DNA from: Acidobacteriota bacterium
Lineage (GTDB): Bacteria > Acidobacteriota > Terriglobia > Terriglobales > Acidobacteriaceae
Assembly: GCA_021793595.1 (NCBI GenBank)
Contig: JAJYSL010000033.1
Location: 1 to 31,574, forward strand
Reading direction: 5' to 3'
Length of the DNA: 31,574 nt
Notes under the pieces: model-generated
What the model was told of the DNA's origin: nothing
What the model saw: the letters and a program-made list of their open reading frames with translations, nothing else
Databases searched by the model: none
In this document: one piece after another, positions 6,384-14,969 of the stretch
Layout: each line of letters starts with the position of its first letter
Position numbering within the stretch: position 1 is the stretch's first letter
Made by a program: the position numbers and the translations under genes

Positions 6384-7007
6384 GTGACGGACTCAAAGCC
6401 AGCAGCCATCGAAGCCTGGGTGCACGTAGCTCGTTTGGTTCGACCCCAGGGACGACGGGGCGAAGTGCTGGCGGAGATCCTCTCGGATTTTCCCAATCGA
6501 TTTGCCGAGATGCGCAACGCATTTCTGTGGCGGAGCGATCAGCTTCCTGTCACATCAGTCCTTCTTGAGAATTCCTGGCTGCACAAAGGGAAAGTTGTGT
6601 TGAAGTTTGCTCAGGTGGATTCCATCTCTGCAGCAGAGACGTTGCGGGGTGCGGATCTGGTGATTTCCGCTTCGGAGCGCAAGCCGCTCCAATCCGACGA
6701 GATATACATCAGCGACCTGATCGGGTGCGATTGCCTGGATGTAGCCGCCGACGGAGCTACTCCCGGTCGCGTCGTCGGTACGATTCGAGATGTCATTCGA
6801 CAAGCGCAGACTGCGGATTTGCTGATCGTTGCCGGTCCCGACGGAGTCGAGCATGAAATTCCGTTTGCGAAGGCGTATGTTGTCAAAATCGATGTAGCGG
6901 CCCGACGCATAGAGATGAGGCTGCCGCCAGGGCTTCTGGAAGTGAATGCTCCGTTAACGGAAGAAGAGCGATGCGCGCGAGACGCCTCGCCCGAGTCAGA
7001 GACCTAA
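6384..7007 (+). CDS. rimM: Ribosome maturation factor RimM
   Basis: RimM helps 16S rRNA and 30S head maturation and binds S19. From a GTG start at 6384 the protein has 207 residues. The N-terminal RimM domain starts WVHVARLVRPQGRRGEVLAE and continues to LRGADLVISASERK (near residue 100). The PRC-barrel domain follows: EIYISDLIGCDCLDVAADG, VVGTIRDVIRQAQTADLL, and HEIPFAKAYVVKIDVAARRI. No clear ribosome site precedes the GTG; a TTG at 6342 is in frame but adds atypical Cys-rich residues. In most genomes trmD follows rimM; here the next gene is convergent and unrelated, so the usual operon is broken. Confidence 0.9.
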   Translation: MTDSKPAAIEAWVHVARLVRPQGRRGEVLAEILSDFPNRFAEMRNAFLWRSDQLPVTSVLLENSWLHKGKVVLKFAQVDSISAAETLRGADLVISASERKPLQSDEIYISDLIGCDCLDVAADGATPGRVVGTIRDVIRQAQTADLLIVAGPDGVEHEIPFAKAYVVKIDVAARRIEMRLPPGLLEVNAPLTEEERCARDASPESET

Positions 7008-7119
7008 CGCGCTATAACGCTGGCGCTGCAGCAGTCCCGATCTGGCCGCACACGAGCTTGCATCGACAATGTTGCGACGGTTCACCCCTCGCGCAGGACA
7101 GCTTACATCTCGGACATCA

Positions 7120-7135
7120 ACGATTTCGAAATCGT
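7120..7135. terminator. Palindrome between convergent rimM and ggt
   Basis: ACGATTTCGAAATCGT is a perfect 16-bp palindrome placed between two convergent genes. It could act as a two-way terminator or insulator. There is no strong U-run on either side, so termination is inferred from position. Confidence 0.35.
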
Positions 7136-7144
7136 CCGAAAGGG

Positions 7145-8839
7145 CTATTTTGTAGGGGGCTCCTGGGGAATCGCTTCTCCATCTGAACGAGGATCGGAGC
7201 CGGCGAAATTGACATTGCGTTTGGTATCGCGAACGACGGCTTCGCCTTGCCCCACGGTGAATGAGAACGGCTGCAATAGCTGAATCTGCTGTCCACGTCT
7301 GGTCAACTCCGCCCGCACAGTCTCTGGAATGCCGGGTTCCATCTGTACGTCGCAACCATCAAAGGTTTGCTTGGTAAATCGGGCTTGTTCCAGCGCGGCC
7401 TGAACGTTCATCCCATAGTCGACAACATTGGCGACAAACTGCGCGTGCGCCTGGGCCTGGTTCCACCCACCCATGATGCCGAACCCGATGTGGATGTCTC
7501 CTTTTTCCATGAACGCCGGAATGATGGTGTGTAGCGGCCGCTTGTGTCCCGCCAGTGAATTGGGCTGACCGGGAGTCAGGCTGAATCCGGCGCCGCGATC
7601 TTGAAACGAGAAGCCCAGTCCGGGCGCCACCATTCCGGTGCCGTAGCCTTCGTAGTTGCTCTGGATCAGCGAGACGATATTGCCGTCTTTGTCGATGGTG
7701 GAAAGATAGATGGTCGTTTTGCCGTGGGCATTCAGGTACTGCGTAAGGTCCGAAGGCAGCACCTGGCAGGACGCTTTTTTCATATTGATCAATTTCGCGC
7801 GCTGCTTCGCCAGATCTTTCGACAGCATCGCTTTGACCGGAATGGGGGTAAAGCGCGGATCGCCGACGTAGCGGTACATATCCGCATAGGCGAGTTTTTT
7901 GGCCTCGATCATCACCTGCAATGCATCGGCAGAATTATGTCCGTACTTCGCCATTGGGAACTGTTCCATGATGTTCAGCATGGAGAGTGCGGCAACGCCT
8001 TGACCGTTCGGCGGCAGTTCGTAGACGGTCCAGCCGCGATAGGTGGTGGAAATCGGTTCCACCCATTCGGGTTGAAAGTCCGAGAAGTCCTCTCGCGTAT
8101 GCGTGCCGCCCTGGGCACGCAGAAACTTGACCATCGTATCCGTCATGGGGCCGTTGTAGAAAGCCTCTCTGCCGTGCGCCGCAACCTGTCGCAACGAGTT
8201 CGCGAGTGCGGGATTGCGAAACAGATCGCCCAATTTTGGCGCCACGCCCCCGGGCAGATAGGTTTCCCGATAGCCAGGCTGCTGCATATCTCTCTTGCTG
8301 ACCCAATAGCGCGCGTTGCGTTCGGCCAGCGGGAATCCGTTCTGTGCATAGTAGATTGCCGGTGCTAACGTTTTGCTGAACGGGAGCGTCCCGAAGCGAT
8401 CCTTCAGCGCTTGCCAACCCGCGACGCACCCCGGTATGTCGATGCTGTGAACTCCGATGGGATCGATGCGGTCGATGTGATGGGATTTCAGATAATCGAT
8501 GGTCAGCGCTTTCGGAGTCCATCCGCTGGAGTTGAGTCCATAGAGCTTGCCGGTCTTCGCGTCGTAGTAGAGCACGAACAGATCGCCGCCCATGCCATTT
8601 ACGTAGGGCTGCACGACACCCATCACGGCGTTGGCGGCAATGGCCGCATCAATCGCATTTCCGCCTTCTTCCAATATGTGCGCTCCGGCCTGCGACGCCA
8701 GAAATTGTGGCGCAGCAACAATGCCGAACTTTGTAACTACCATGGAGCGGCCTTGCCCGGGCACCGAAGCAAACTGCTGACCGAGTAGCGTCGCGGACGC
8801 CAAGAACAACAGAGCGGTTGTACGAGCAATGATCTTCAT
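7145..8839 (-). CDS. Gamma-glutamyltransferase family protein (exported)
   Basis: A 564-residue gamma-glutamyltransferase of the Ntn-hydrolase type. Such enzymes cut gamma-glutamyl bonds, as in glutathione, in the cell envelope. A signal peptide is visible (MKIIARTTALLFLASATLLG). The large-subunit part includes LEEGGNAIDAAIAANAVMGV and PYVNGMGGDLFVLYY. Self-cleavage should occur at the Thr of the block GKTTIYLSTIDKDGN (around residue 376), followed by IQSNYEGYGTGMVAPG and FQDRGAGFSL. The motif TIYLS resembles the YwrD-like branch more than the E. coli TTHYS enzyme, so the best substrate may differ from glutathione. GGAG lies about 8 nt before ATG 8839. It is the second gene of a unit with the peptidase gene that ends 26 bp upstream. 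Confidence 0.9.
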   Translation of the reverse strand: MKIIARTTALLFLASATLLGQQFASVPGQGRSMVVTKFGIVAAPQFLASQAGAHILEEGGNAIDAAIAANAVMGVVQPYVNGMGGDLFVLYYDAKTGKLYGLNSSGWTPKALTIDYLKSHHIDRIDPIGVHSIDIPGCVAGWQALKDRFGTLPFSKTLAPAIYYAQNGFPLAERNARYWVSKRDMQQPGYRETYLPGGVAPKLGDLFRNPALANSLRQVAAHGREAFYNGPMTDTMVKFLRAQGGTHTREDFSDFQPEWVEPISTTYRGWTVYELPPNGQGVAALSMLNIMEQFPMAKYGHNSADALQVMIEAKKLAYADMYRYVGDPRFTPIPVKAMLSKDLAKQRAKLINMKKASCQVLPSDLTQYLNAHGKTTIYLSTIDKDGNIVSLIQSNYEGYGTGMVAPGLGFSFQDRGAGFSLTPGQPNSLAGHKRPLHTIIPAFMEKGDIHIGFGIMGGWNQAQAHAQFVANVVDYGMNVQAALEQARFTKQTFDGCDVQMEPGIPETVRAELTRRGQQIQLLQPFSFTVGQGEAVVRDTKRNVNFAGSDPRSDGEAIPQEPPTK

Positions 8840-8865
8840 ATCGTTTCTCCTACTGGAGCGCCTGA

Positions 8866-11142
8866 TTATTTTGCCGCCGCGGCATTGTCGAGTTCGGTGG
8901 CGACATGTTCAACAAACGAGGCTTCATCTTCAATCGCGTGACCGACCAGAACGATCTGCGCTGTGGCTTCGTCATAGCGGTTCTGCTCGATGGCCTCGCG
9001 AACTCCGGGCAAGGTTTTCGCGTCGTATCCCGTGTACCAGCCGGGCGCGTAAATCAAATTCTGCATCCACGGACGACGCGGCAGGCCCTGCGGACTCGTG
9101 AGTTTCCGCGCAGCCTGGGTCAACTCTAGATTGATGGTGGCCAGGCGCTCGGGCGCAATACCTCCGCTTAGCGCGCGAGTTCTAGCTGCATTGAAATGGG
9201 CAGCGGATTTGTCAAGGGCGGCCAACGCGTTGTCGAGCGGGGCGAAGTTGAGATAGGGCGGCATTGCCATCGGTGGAGGAGCGAACATGGGATGTTTAGG
9301 ATCGCTGGTCAACGCGTAAGCATTCATCTGCAGTGCGGCGGCGCGCTCCTTTGCTTCTTTTTGTTGGGTCGCAAGCAGGTCCTTCACTTCACGATCATAG
9401 ATATGCAGCGTGTCAGCCAGAGCTGCGAAATCGTACGGCAACACGTCAGCCTGAGTCATGCGTAGCACTAGGGCGCCGTCCGTCTGCGCTAGTGCGCGAC
9501 CATAAACATAGGTCGAATCTGCATAGTGCGAGTACCAATAAAAATCGTCGTAGATGGAATGGTAGACGCCGGCATCGTTGTCTTCGCCGCCGTAGCTGAC
9601 GTTGAGAGAAGCTATTCCGAGGTGATGGAGAAACGCGGTGAAGTCTGAGCCTGTGCCCAGCGGACCGATGCGAAAATCGCTGCGCGTGGAAATTCCATTA
9701 CGTACCTCCGGCGAACCGTTCAGGAGCTCCCACGCACGTAGTCGCTGCCATGAAGTGACGTTGGTCTCTGGATCGGTGACGGACTGAGCGACCTGATTGA
9801 CCAGTGGCTCCAGCGAGTGCGAACCCTGGGCAGCCAGATAGCCGCGTTCGTTGCCATCGCTATTGATGTAGACGGCGGCGTGCTTGCGAAGCTCGGCAGC
9901 ATGTTGCTCCGCCCACTCGGTTGAGCCAAGCAACATGGGCTCTTCGCCATCCCAGGAAAAATACATAATCGTCCGTTTCGGCTTCCATCCGTTGGCAGCC
10001 AACTGGCCGATGGCTCGAGCCTCTTCCAGCAGCGCCACTTGTCCGGAGACAGGATCGTCGGCTCCGTTGACCCATGCATCGTGGTGGTTGCCGCGCAGCA
10101 CCCAAACATCCGGTTCTTCTGCGCCGCGCATGGTCGCGACCACGTCATAGACCGGCTTCAAGTCCCAATTGAACGCCAGCTTCAGATGAACTTTGGTTTT
10201 CGACGGACCAATTCGATATGTAATAGGAAGACCACCGCGCCAGCTGGCAGGAACGGGAGGCCCTTGCAGCGCGGCCAGAAAAGGCTCGGCATCGTGATAG
10301 GAAATAGGAATGACAGGAATCTTCGGCAGGGAAGGCGCATCTTCCCGCTTCAAACGCTTCGCGTCAGCGGTCGCTCCGATTCCCGGCGTCAGCGGGTCGC
10401 CGGGATAGGATGGCGCATCCAGCACGCTGCCACGTTGGACACCTTCTGCGGGGCGCATCGGGCCATCCGGAAAAACCTGGTTGACCGCGTATCCGTCGTC
10501 TGCAGGGTCGGAATATATGATGCAGCCGATCGCTCCATGTTCAGCGGCAATCTTCGGCTTGATCCCTCGCCAGGAATTGCCGTAGCGCGCAATGACAATT
10601 GCGCCTTTGACAGAGATGCCATAGCGCGCCAACTGCTTGTAGTCCTCAACCAACCCGTAGTTCACATAGATCAGTGGCGCGGTCACGTCGCCATCTGCGG
10701 AGTAAGCGTTGTAGGTCGGCAGTTGTTCGTCCTTTTGAACGCTGGTTGGATCGACGGCGATGGCAGGTTCAGCCAGTGTGGCTCGAAAGTTCCCCATCTC
10801 CAGCCGACGGGTCTTCGGTGTGGGAAAGAGAACCTGGAAGGTCTCGATATGAGCATCCCAGCCCCATTTTTTGTACTGCGCCAGGATCCATTCCGCGTTC
10901 TGCTTGTCGTAGGGTGACCCAACATGATGCGGACGAGCGCTCAGCAGCTTCATATTGTCTCGCATGCGTTGCGGGTCAGGAATGGCGGCAAAACGCTTCT
11001 CCAGATCGGATTCGATCTTCGCGTTGGCAGAAGAGAATCCCAGCATGGCCGGTACGCCTTGTTGTTGCGCCTGTGCAGAAGGCGAAAGGGTAGTGCCTGG
11101 CATGAGAAACAGGGCGGATAGAAGTAGAGTCGCGTTGCGCAA
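8866..11142 (-). CDS. M28 metallopeptidase, glutamate carboxypeptidase II-like
   Basis: A 758-residue exported zinc peptidase with the layout of glutamate carboxypeptidase II (PSMA/NAALADase). A signal peptide (to about residue 25) is followed by a protease-associated domain near 150-300, the M28 catalytic domain, and a C-terminal transferrin-receptor-like dimerisation domain. The metal-site residues align well: His353 in GNHHDAW, Asp363 in ADDPVSG, catalytic Glu400 and ligand Glu401 in FSWDGEEPMLLGSTEW, Asp429 in YINSDGNERG, and His528 in AGVYHSIYDDFYWY. The start is TTG at 11142, supported by GGGGAGG about 5 nt upstream. It would release C-terminal glutamate-type residues from peptides outside the cytoplasm. 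Being first in a unit with a gamma-glutamyltransferase suggests scavenging of glutamate-rich peptides. Confidence 0.9.
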   Translation of the reverse strand: MRNATLLLSALFLMPGTTLSPSAQAQQQGVPAMLGFSSANAKIESDLEKRFAAIPDPQRMRDNMKLLSARPHHVGSPYDKQNAEWILAQYKKWGWDAHIETFQVLFPTPKTRRLEMGNFRATLAEPAIAVDPTSVQKDEQLPTYNAYSADGDVTAPLIYVNYGLVEDYKQLARYGISVKGAIVIARYGNSWRGIKPKIAAEHGAIGCIIYSDPADDGYAVNQVFPDGPMRPAEGVQRGSVLDAPSYPGDPLTPGIGATADAKRLKREDAPSLPKIPVIPISYHDAEPFLAALQGPPVPASWRGGLPITYRIGPSKTKVHLKLAFNWDLKPVYDVVATMRGAEEPDVWVLRGNHHDAWVNGADDPVSGQVALLEEARAIGQLAANGWKPKRTIMYFSWDGEEPMLLGSTEWAEQHAAELRKHAAVYINSDGNERGYLAAQGSHSLEPLVNQVAQSVTDPETNVTSWQRLRAWELLNGSPEVRNGISTRSDFRIGPLGTGSDFTAFLHHLGIASLNVSYGGEDNDAGVYHSIYDDFYWYSHYADSTYVYGRALAQTDGALVLRMTQADVLPYDFAALADTLHIYDREVKDLLATQQKEAKERAAALQMNAYALTSDPKHPMFAPPPMAMPPYLNFAPLDNALAALDKSAAHFNAARTRALSGGIAPERLATINLELTQAARKLTSPQGLPRRPWMQNLIYAPGWYTGYDAKTLPGVREAIEQNRYDEATAQIVLVGHAIEDEASFVEHVATELDNAAAAK

Positions 11143-11333
11143 AGTTTCCTCCCCGACTGCGGGAAATTTTTCGATGCGAAGTGCGGGGGATTTCTCGTGT
11201 GCGGTAATCGTACTACGCCACGCGGCTCAAACCCTGTTCGCAAAAATGGTGTCGAACTATCGTTTCCGTCTTTGCGAGTGTTGTTGTAGGCTTGGCAAGG
11301 GACGGCGCAATCGGCCGATCCTGCGTAGACCCT

Positions 11334-11588
11334 ATGCCGACACCAGAGAAGCCCGACAACCAGCGCAAGATCGCACTACGAGAGTTCGTGCAAGCCGAAT
11401 CGATGATTCAGATTGCGCTGGTGCTGCCGCTTTCCTGCATCATCGGATGGGCGATCGGGGATTTTCTCGACCATAAACTGCACCAATCCTGGATTGGAAT
11501 TGCTGGCCTGGCGCTGGGAATTGCCGCCGGATTTGTTCAGGTGATTCGCATGGCTAACCACGCCAATCGTAGTGACGATAACCGATGA
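11334..11588 (+). CDS. atpZ: AtpZ-like ATP synthase accessory membrane protein
   Basis: An 84-residue protein with two predicted membrane helices (IQIALVLPLSCIIGWAIGDF and SWIGIAGLALGIAAGFVQVI), the form of AtpZ/AtpI-type proteins found at the start of ATP synthase operons. AtpZ with AtpI has been linked to ion handling and c-ring assembly in other bacteria. The ATG at 11334 lacks a clear ribosome site; TTG at 11292 is in frame and would add 14 residues. Its stop overlaps the next start by 4 nt (11585-11588), coupling it to the AtpI-like gene. The long gap upstream (11143-11333) should hold divergent promoters for this operon and the peptidase unit, but I cannot pick boxes with confidence. 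Confidence 0.75.
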   Translation: MPTPEKPDNQRKIALREFVQAESMIQIALVLPLSCIIGWAIGDFLDHKLHQSWIGIAGLALGIAAGFVQVIRMANHANRSDDNR

Positions 11589-12064
11589 CTCCCGAAACCA
11601 CCATGCCAGTACCGACACGTGAATCCAAACCGCCGGAGACTACGCCACCCACACCTCCGAGCAGCTTGATTCAGTTCAATGAGGAGGATATTCGCCGCAC
11701 GCTTCGCCGAGCGTTGATTCTCGCAGGCGCAGCTGTGTTGGTGGCGTCGCCTATCTTATGGGCTTGGCTGGGCTGGCGGACGTGCCTGACGTTTATCATT
11801 GGCGTAGCGATTTCTGCCACCGGAATTGTGGAATGGCTGCAGTTACTTTCGGCGATGATGTCGAGGATGGAAGAGGGGCGCACCCCAGTGCCGATGGGTC
11901 GGGTTTTGGTGATGTTTTTCCTGCGCTTGGCAGTCGCAGGCGTGCTCTTATATGCTAGTCTAAACAGTTTGCATGGCTCTGTTTATGCGTTGCTGGCTGG
12001 GTTGGCAGTATCGCTGCTTGCCCTGACGGTGGAATCGATCCGGCTGGTATTTCGCACCGGATGA
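11585..12064 (+). CDS. atpI: ATP synthase subunit I (AtpI-like)
   Basis: A 159-residue membrane protein of the ATP synthase I family, thought to help assemble the c-ring. After a Pro/Thr-rich cytoplasmic start there are four hydrophobic segments: ALILAGAAVLVASPILWAWL, CLTFIIGVAISATGIVEWLQ, LVMFFLRLAVAGVLLYASLN and VYALLAGLAVSLLALTVESI. It overlaps the upstream gene by 4 nt and precedes atpB by about 70 bp. Family assignment rests on topology, size and context more than on strong motifs. Confidence 0.75.
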   Translation: MTPETTMPVPTRESKPPETTPPTPPSSLIQFNEEDIRRTLRRALILAGAAVLVASPILWAWLGWRTCLTFIIGVAISATGIVEWLQLLSAMMSRMEEGRTPVPMGRVLVMFFLRLAVAGVLLYASLNSLHGSVYALLAGLAVSLLALTVESIRLVFRTG

Positions 12065-12132
12065 TTTTGCATACCCATTCGACGTTGGCCTGAAGCACCA
12101 AAGCTTGAAAACCTGGACAGAAAGTACGAACG

Positions 12133-12864
12133 ATGCCCCTCCAACATTTTCTTGCCCACATTCTGAACCACCTGTTTGCCGGACCGGTGACGGCCGTGTT
12201 GAACTGGATTGGCCATCCGCCGCTCAATCCTGCGGCGCCAATCAATGGCGTGTTCACGATGGAAGTGATCGCGTTCCTAATCCTGCTTGTGTTCTTCATT
12301 CTGGTTCGGTTGACGTTGAATGTGGAGAGGCCAAGCGTGCCGCAACGGTTGGCGGAAATGGTGGAAGAGTTCGTTACCAACCAGACCGAGCCGACTATCG
12401 GGCACAAGTACAAGATTTATTTGCCGTATCTGGCGGCACTGGGAATGTTCGTGCTGGTCAACAATCTGCTGGGGCTGGTGCCGGACGTCGAAACCCCCAC
12501 CTCCAGCCCAGTCGTGCCTCTTGGATTCGCATTAGTGACCTTTTTCTATTACCACTGGCAGGGCCTGAAAGAAAACAAAGCAAAGTATGTCAAGCAGTTT
12601 GTTGGCCCGGTCTGGTGGCTTTCTCCGCTGATGGTTTTGATTGAGCCGGTCTCTCATATGGCGCGGGTGCTTTCACTGACGGTTCGTCTGTTCGCAAATA
12701 TGTTTGCCAGTGACTTGCTGATTCTGATTTCGTTCATGCTGGTTCCGGTGTTTTTACCGGTCGTGTTTATTATGCTGCATCTGCTGGTATCACTGATTCA
12801 GGCTTATGTTTTTATGATGCTGGCCTCCATTTATATAGGCCAGGCGATTGCGCACGAGCACTAG
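12133..12864 (+). CDS. atpB: F0F1 ATP synthase subunit a
   Basis: Subunit a forms the ion half-channels beside the c-ring. At 243 residues the length is normal. The essential Arg is Arg185 in SLTVRLFANMFASDLL. Other conserved blocks are YLPYLAALGMFVLVNNLLGL with the following VPDVETPTS, and the last helix VSLIQAYVFMMLASIYIGQA. Five to six hydrophobic segments can be seen. It is followed by a 131-bp gap with a stem-loop and then the c-subunit gene. No F1 or stator gene follows, so the catalytic part of the enzyme must be encoded elsewhere. Confidence 0.95.
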   Translation: MPLQHFLAHILNHLFAGPVTAVLNWIGHPPLNPAAPINGVFTMEVIAFLILLVFFILVRLTLNVERPSVPQRLAEMVEEFVTNQTEPTIGHKYKIYLPYLAALGMFVLVNNLLGLVPDVETPTSSPVVPLGFALVTFFYYHWQGLKENKAKYVKQFVGPVWWLSPLMVLIEPVSHMARVLSLTVRLFANMFASDLLILISFMLVPVFLPVVFIMLHLLVSLIQAYVFMMLASIYIGQAIAHEH

Positions 12865-12876
12865 CATTTAAGTTTT

Positions 12877-12900
12877 GCTGGAGTTGCATTCCCCTCCAGC
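12877..12900 (+). other. Stem-loop in the atpB-atpE gap
   Basis: GCTGGAG (12877-12883) pairs with CTCCAGC (12894-12900) around a 10-nt loop. It lies shortly after the atpB stop, inside an operon whose next gene must be made in about tenfold excess. A role in mRNA processing or partial termination is possible but unproven. Confidence 0.45.
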
Positions 12901-12995
12901 GGTAGTACCCCCCGAAGGTGTGGCAAGGGACGCAGCAGGGGAGGCGTCCACGCTCCACTATCGGGAGATCTTAAGAAACTATCGGAGTTACAAAT

Positions 12996-13304
12996 ATGCG
13001 TACCATGCAAAAGGTTTTTATGACGCTATCGGTGCTGTGCCTGGCCGTTCCAGCCTTCGCGCAAGCCAGTGGCGGCGATTCCTCCCATGCCAGTATGGTG
13101 GCGATTGCAGCCGGAATCTCGATGGCGATTGCCTCCGGGCTTTGCGGATTGGGTGAGGGTTACGCGGTGGGGTCTTCCTCATTGGCGATCGCTCGCAACC
13201 CAGGAGCGCGGCCGGCGATTTTCCTGTTCCTCGTGCTCGGCCTGGCCTTTATTGAGTCGCTGGCGCTGTTCACATTCGCCATTATTTTCATCAAGGTAAA
13301 GTAA
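12996..13304 (+). CDS. atpE: F0F1 ATP synthase subunit c with N-terminal extension
   Basis: The c-ring subunit: two hydrophobic hairpin helices joined by the loop ARNPGARP. The ion-carrying carboxylate is Glu87 in LAFIESLALF. A second carboxylate, Glu54 in GLGEGYAVGSS, sits in helix 1 where Na+-type rings often carry Gln or Glu. At 102 residues it is longer than the usual 75-85 because of an N-terminal hydrophobic leader (MQKVFMTLSVLCLAVPAFAQ) that looks like a cleavable signal peptide. GGAG at 12984-12987 lies 8 nt from ATG 12996. An intrinsic terminator follows. Whether the ring carries H+ or Na+ cannot be settled from these residues. Confidence 0.95.
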   Translation: MRTMQKVFMTLSVLCLAVPAFAQASGGDSSHASMVAIAAGISMAIASGLCGLGEGYAVGSSSLAIARNPGARPAIFLFLVLGLAFIESLALFTFAIIFIKVK

Positions 13305-13322
13305 GCAACTTCAAGTTTCACG

Positions 13323-13358
13323 CAAACAGCCTCCGCCCACGGAGGCCGTTTGTGTTTG
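13323..13358 (+). terminator. Intrinsic terminator of the atp operon
   Basis: GCCTCCG (13329-13335) and CGGAGGC (13340-13346) form a 7-bp GC-rich stem around CCCA, extended by AAAC with GTTT across a one-base mismatch, and followed by GTTTGTGTTTGT. It lies 24 bp after the atpE stop and before the convergent end of nuoN. Confidence 0.8.
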
Positions 13359-13442
13359 TATGCGGATGTGTGCGGAATGGAGCACGCCGACGAGATTTGT
13401 CGTCGATCAAGAAGGCTGGGCTGCGATCAGGTCGCTCGCCAA

Positions 13443-14969
13443 TTACGGTGTGAGCGACACCATCGCCGGTGGAGGGGGCGTAGTTTCAGGCTGAGCGGTA
13501 AACGTGGCGGCGCCGGCACGGGCCAGGTCGAGAATGCGTCCAGGGAAGATTCCCAATGCGAATACGGCCAGTACCAAAATTGCCATCCCCAGCACAAATG
13601 CAGGTCGCGCTTGGGCCGTCTCTGCCTCACGAGATGGCTCCACAGGCACCATATACATCTGCCCCAGCACTCGCAGGTAATAAAACGCGGCCACACCGCT
13701 ATTCATCAGGCCCAAGATCGCCAACCATGCGTTGCCAGAGTTAACGGCGGCAGTGAACACATAAAATTTCCCGAAGAAGCCGGCCGTGAAGGGAATCCCG
13801 ATCAGAGAAATCAGAAAGACGGCAAAGGCGGCAGCCGCGACAGGATGACGTCTCGCCACTCCTGCATAATCGCTGAGATTCGTTCGGGTTTCATTGTAGC
13901 CGGAAAGATAGCTGATGATGCCAAACGCTCCGACGTTCATGGCGGCGTAGGCCGCGGTGTAGAAGCTGGCGGCGGCAATGCCCATGGGAGCCAGCGCGGT
14001 GAAAGCGACCAGCAGATATCCGGCATGGGCAATGGAAGAATAGGCCAGCATGCGCTTCACATTGCGCTGCGTGAGCGCGCCCAGGTTGCCGATCGTCATC
14101 GACACGACGGCGAGGATCCAAACCAGGGGCATCCAGACGTGGGTTGCCGTGCCAAAAGCGCCATAGGTAATGCGTAGCAATACAGCAAATGCAGCTGCCT
14201 TCGGTGCGGTCGACATTAAGCCGACCACCGGAGCGGGAGCGCCCTCATAGACGTCGGGAGTCCACACATGGAAGGGAGCCAGCGATACCTTGAAGCCGAG
14301 ACCGATCAGCAGCATGCCAAAGGCGATGGTTAACAACAGCGGCGACGCTCCGCCGGCGACACCTTTCGCGATCTCATAGAGATTCGTCGAGCCGGTGGCG
14401 CCGAAACATAAGGCGATGCCGTAGAGAAAAAATGCGGTGGCGAAGGAACCGAGCAAGAAGTATTTGATGGAGGCTTCAGAGCTGGTGGCGCTGCGTTTTC
14501 GATAGCCGGCAAGGATGTAGGTGGAGATGGACGAAATTTCCAGGCTGATAAAAACCATCAGCAGTTCCACGGAGCAGGTCATCAGCATCATGCCGGTCGC
14601 GCCAAAGAGGATCAGCGCGTAGTATTCGCCGACATAACTGGTATGTCCCTCAAAATAATCCAGCGAGATCAGCAGTGTTACCAGAACAATGCCACCGATG
14701 ACCAGATGGAAGAAGACGCTGAAGGCATCCGACTGCACGGTGCCGAAAAACGCTGTTCCCGCCGGGAGAAGAAGTTGATACACACTGGCCGCGATGGCTG
14801 CGAGCGTGCCAAGGATCGCGACAATGCCGAGAGGCTTGCGGCTGGTTTTCGGCTTCAGTACGGGCTCAATCAGCATCACCAGGACGCCGGTTAGGGTCAT
14901 CAAAATTTCCGGCAGAATCCGTAACGCGGGAGATACGGAGACAATGGAGGAGCTCATCGACTGGTTCAT
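13443..14969 (-). CDS. nuoN: NADH-quinone oxidoreductase subunit N
   Basis: One of the three antiporter-like proton-pumping subunits of complex I, 508 residues with about 14 membrane helices. Key charges for proton transfer are present: Glu144 in [15 protein letters not shown] and Lys227 in [20 protein letters not shown]. The downstream block [16 protein letters not shown] is typical. The start overlaps the nuoM stop by 4 nt; a second Met at residue 5 is possible. This is the last gene of the operon. A long stretch after its stop (13305-13442) contains only the atp terminator on the opposite strand. Confidence 0.95.
   Translation of the reverse strand: MNQSMSSSIVSVSPALRILPEILMTLTGVLVMLIEPVLKPKTSRKPLGIVAILGTLAAIAASVYQLLLPAGTAFFGTVQSDAFSVFFHLVIGGIVLVTLLISLDYFEGHTSYVGEYYALILFGATGMMLMTCSVELLMVFISLEISSISTYILAGYRKRSATSSEASIKYFLLGSFATAFFLYGIALCFGATGSTNLYEIAKGVAGGASPLLLTIAFGMLLIGLGFKVSLAPFHVWTPDVYEGAPAPVVGLMSTAPKAAAFAVLLRITYGAFGTATHVWMPLVWILAVVSMTIGNLGALTQRNVKRMLAYSSIAHAGYLLVAFTALAPMGIAAASFYTAAYAAMNVGAFGIISYLSGYNETRTNLSDYAGVARRHPVAAAAFAVFLISLIGIPFTAGFFGKFYVFTAAVNSGNAWLAILGLMNSGVAAFYYLRVLGQMYMVPVEPSREAETAQARPAFVLGMAILVLAVFALGIFPGRILDLARAGAATFTAQPETTPPPPAMVSLTP

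Noticed and set aside
7600..8368. Long plus-strand frame opposite the gamma-glutamyltransferase gene
   Set aside because: It is a shadow frame in high-GC DNA; the minus strand encodes a full enzyme with catalytic motifs.
12996..13304. Firm call of a Na+-driven c-ring
   Set aside because: Glu-Ser in helix 2 also occurs in proton-type rings, and the helper Tyr/Thr is absent; left as an open question in the findings.
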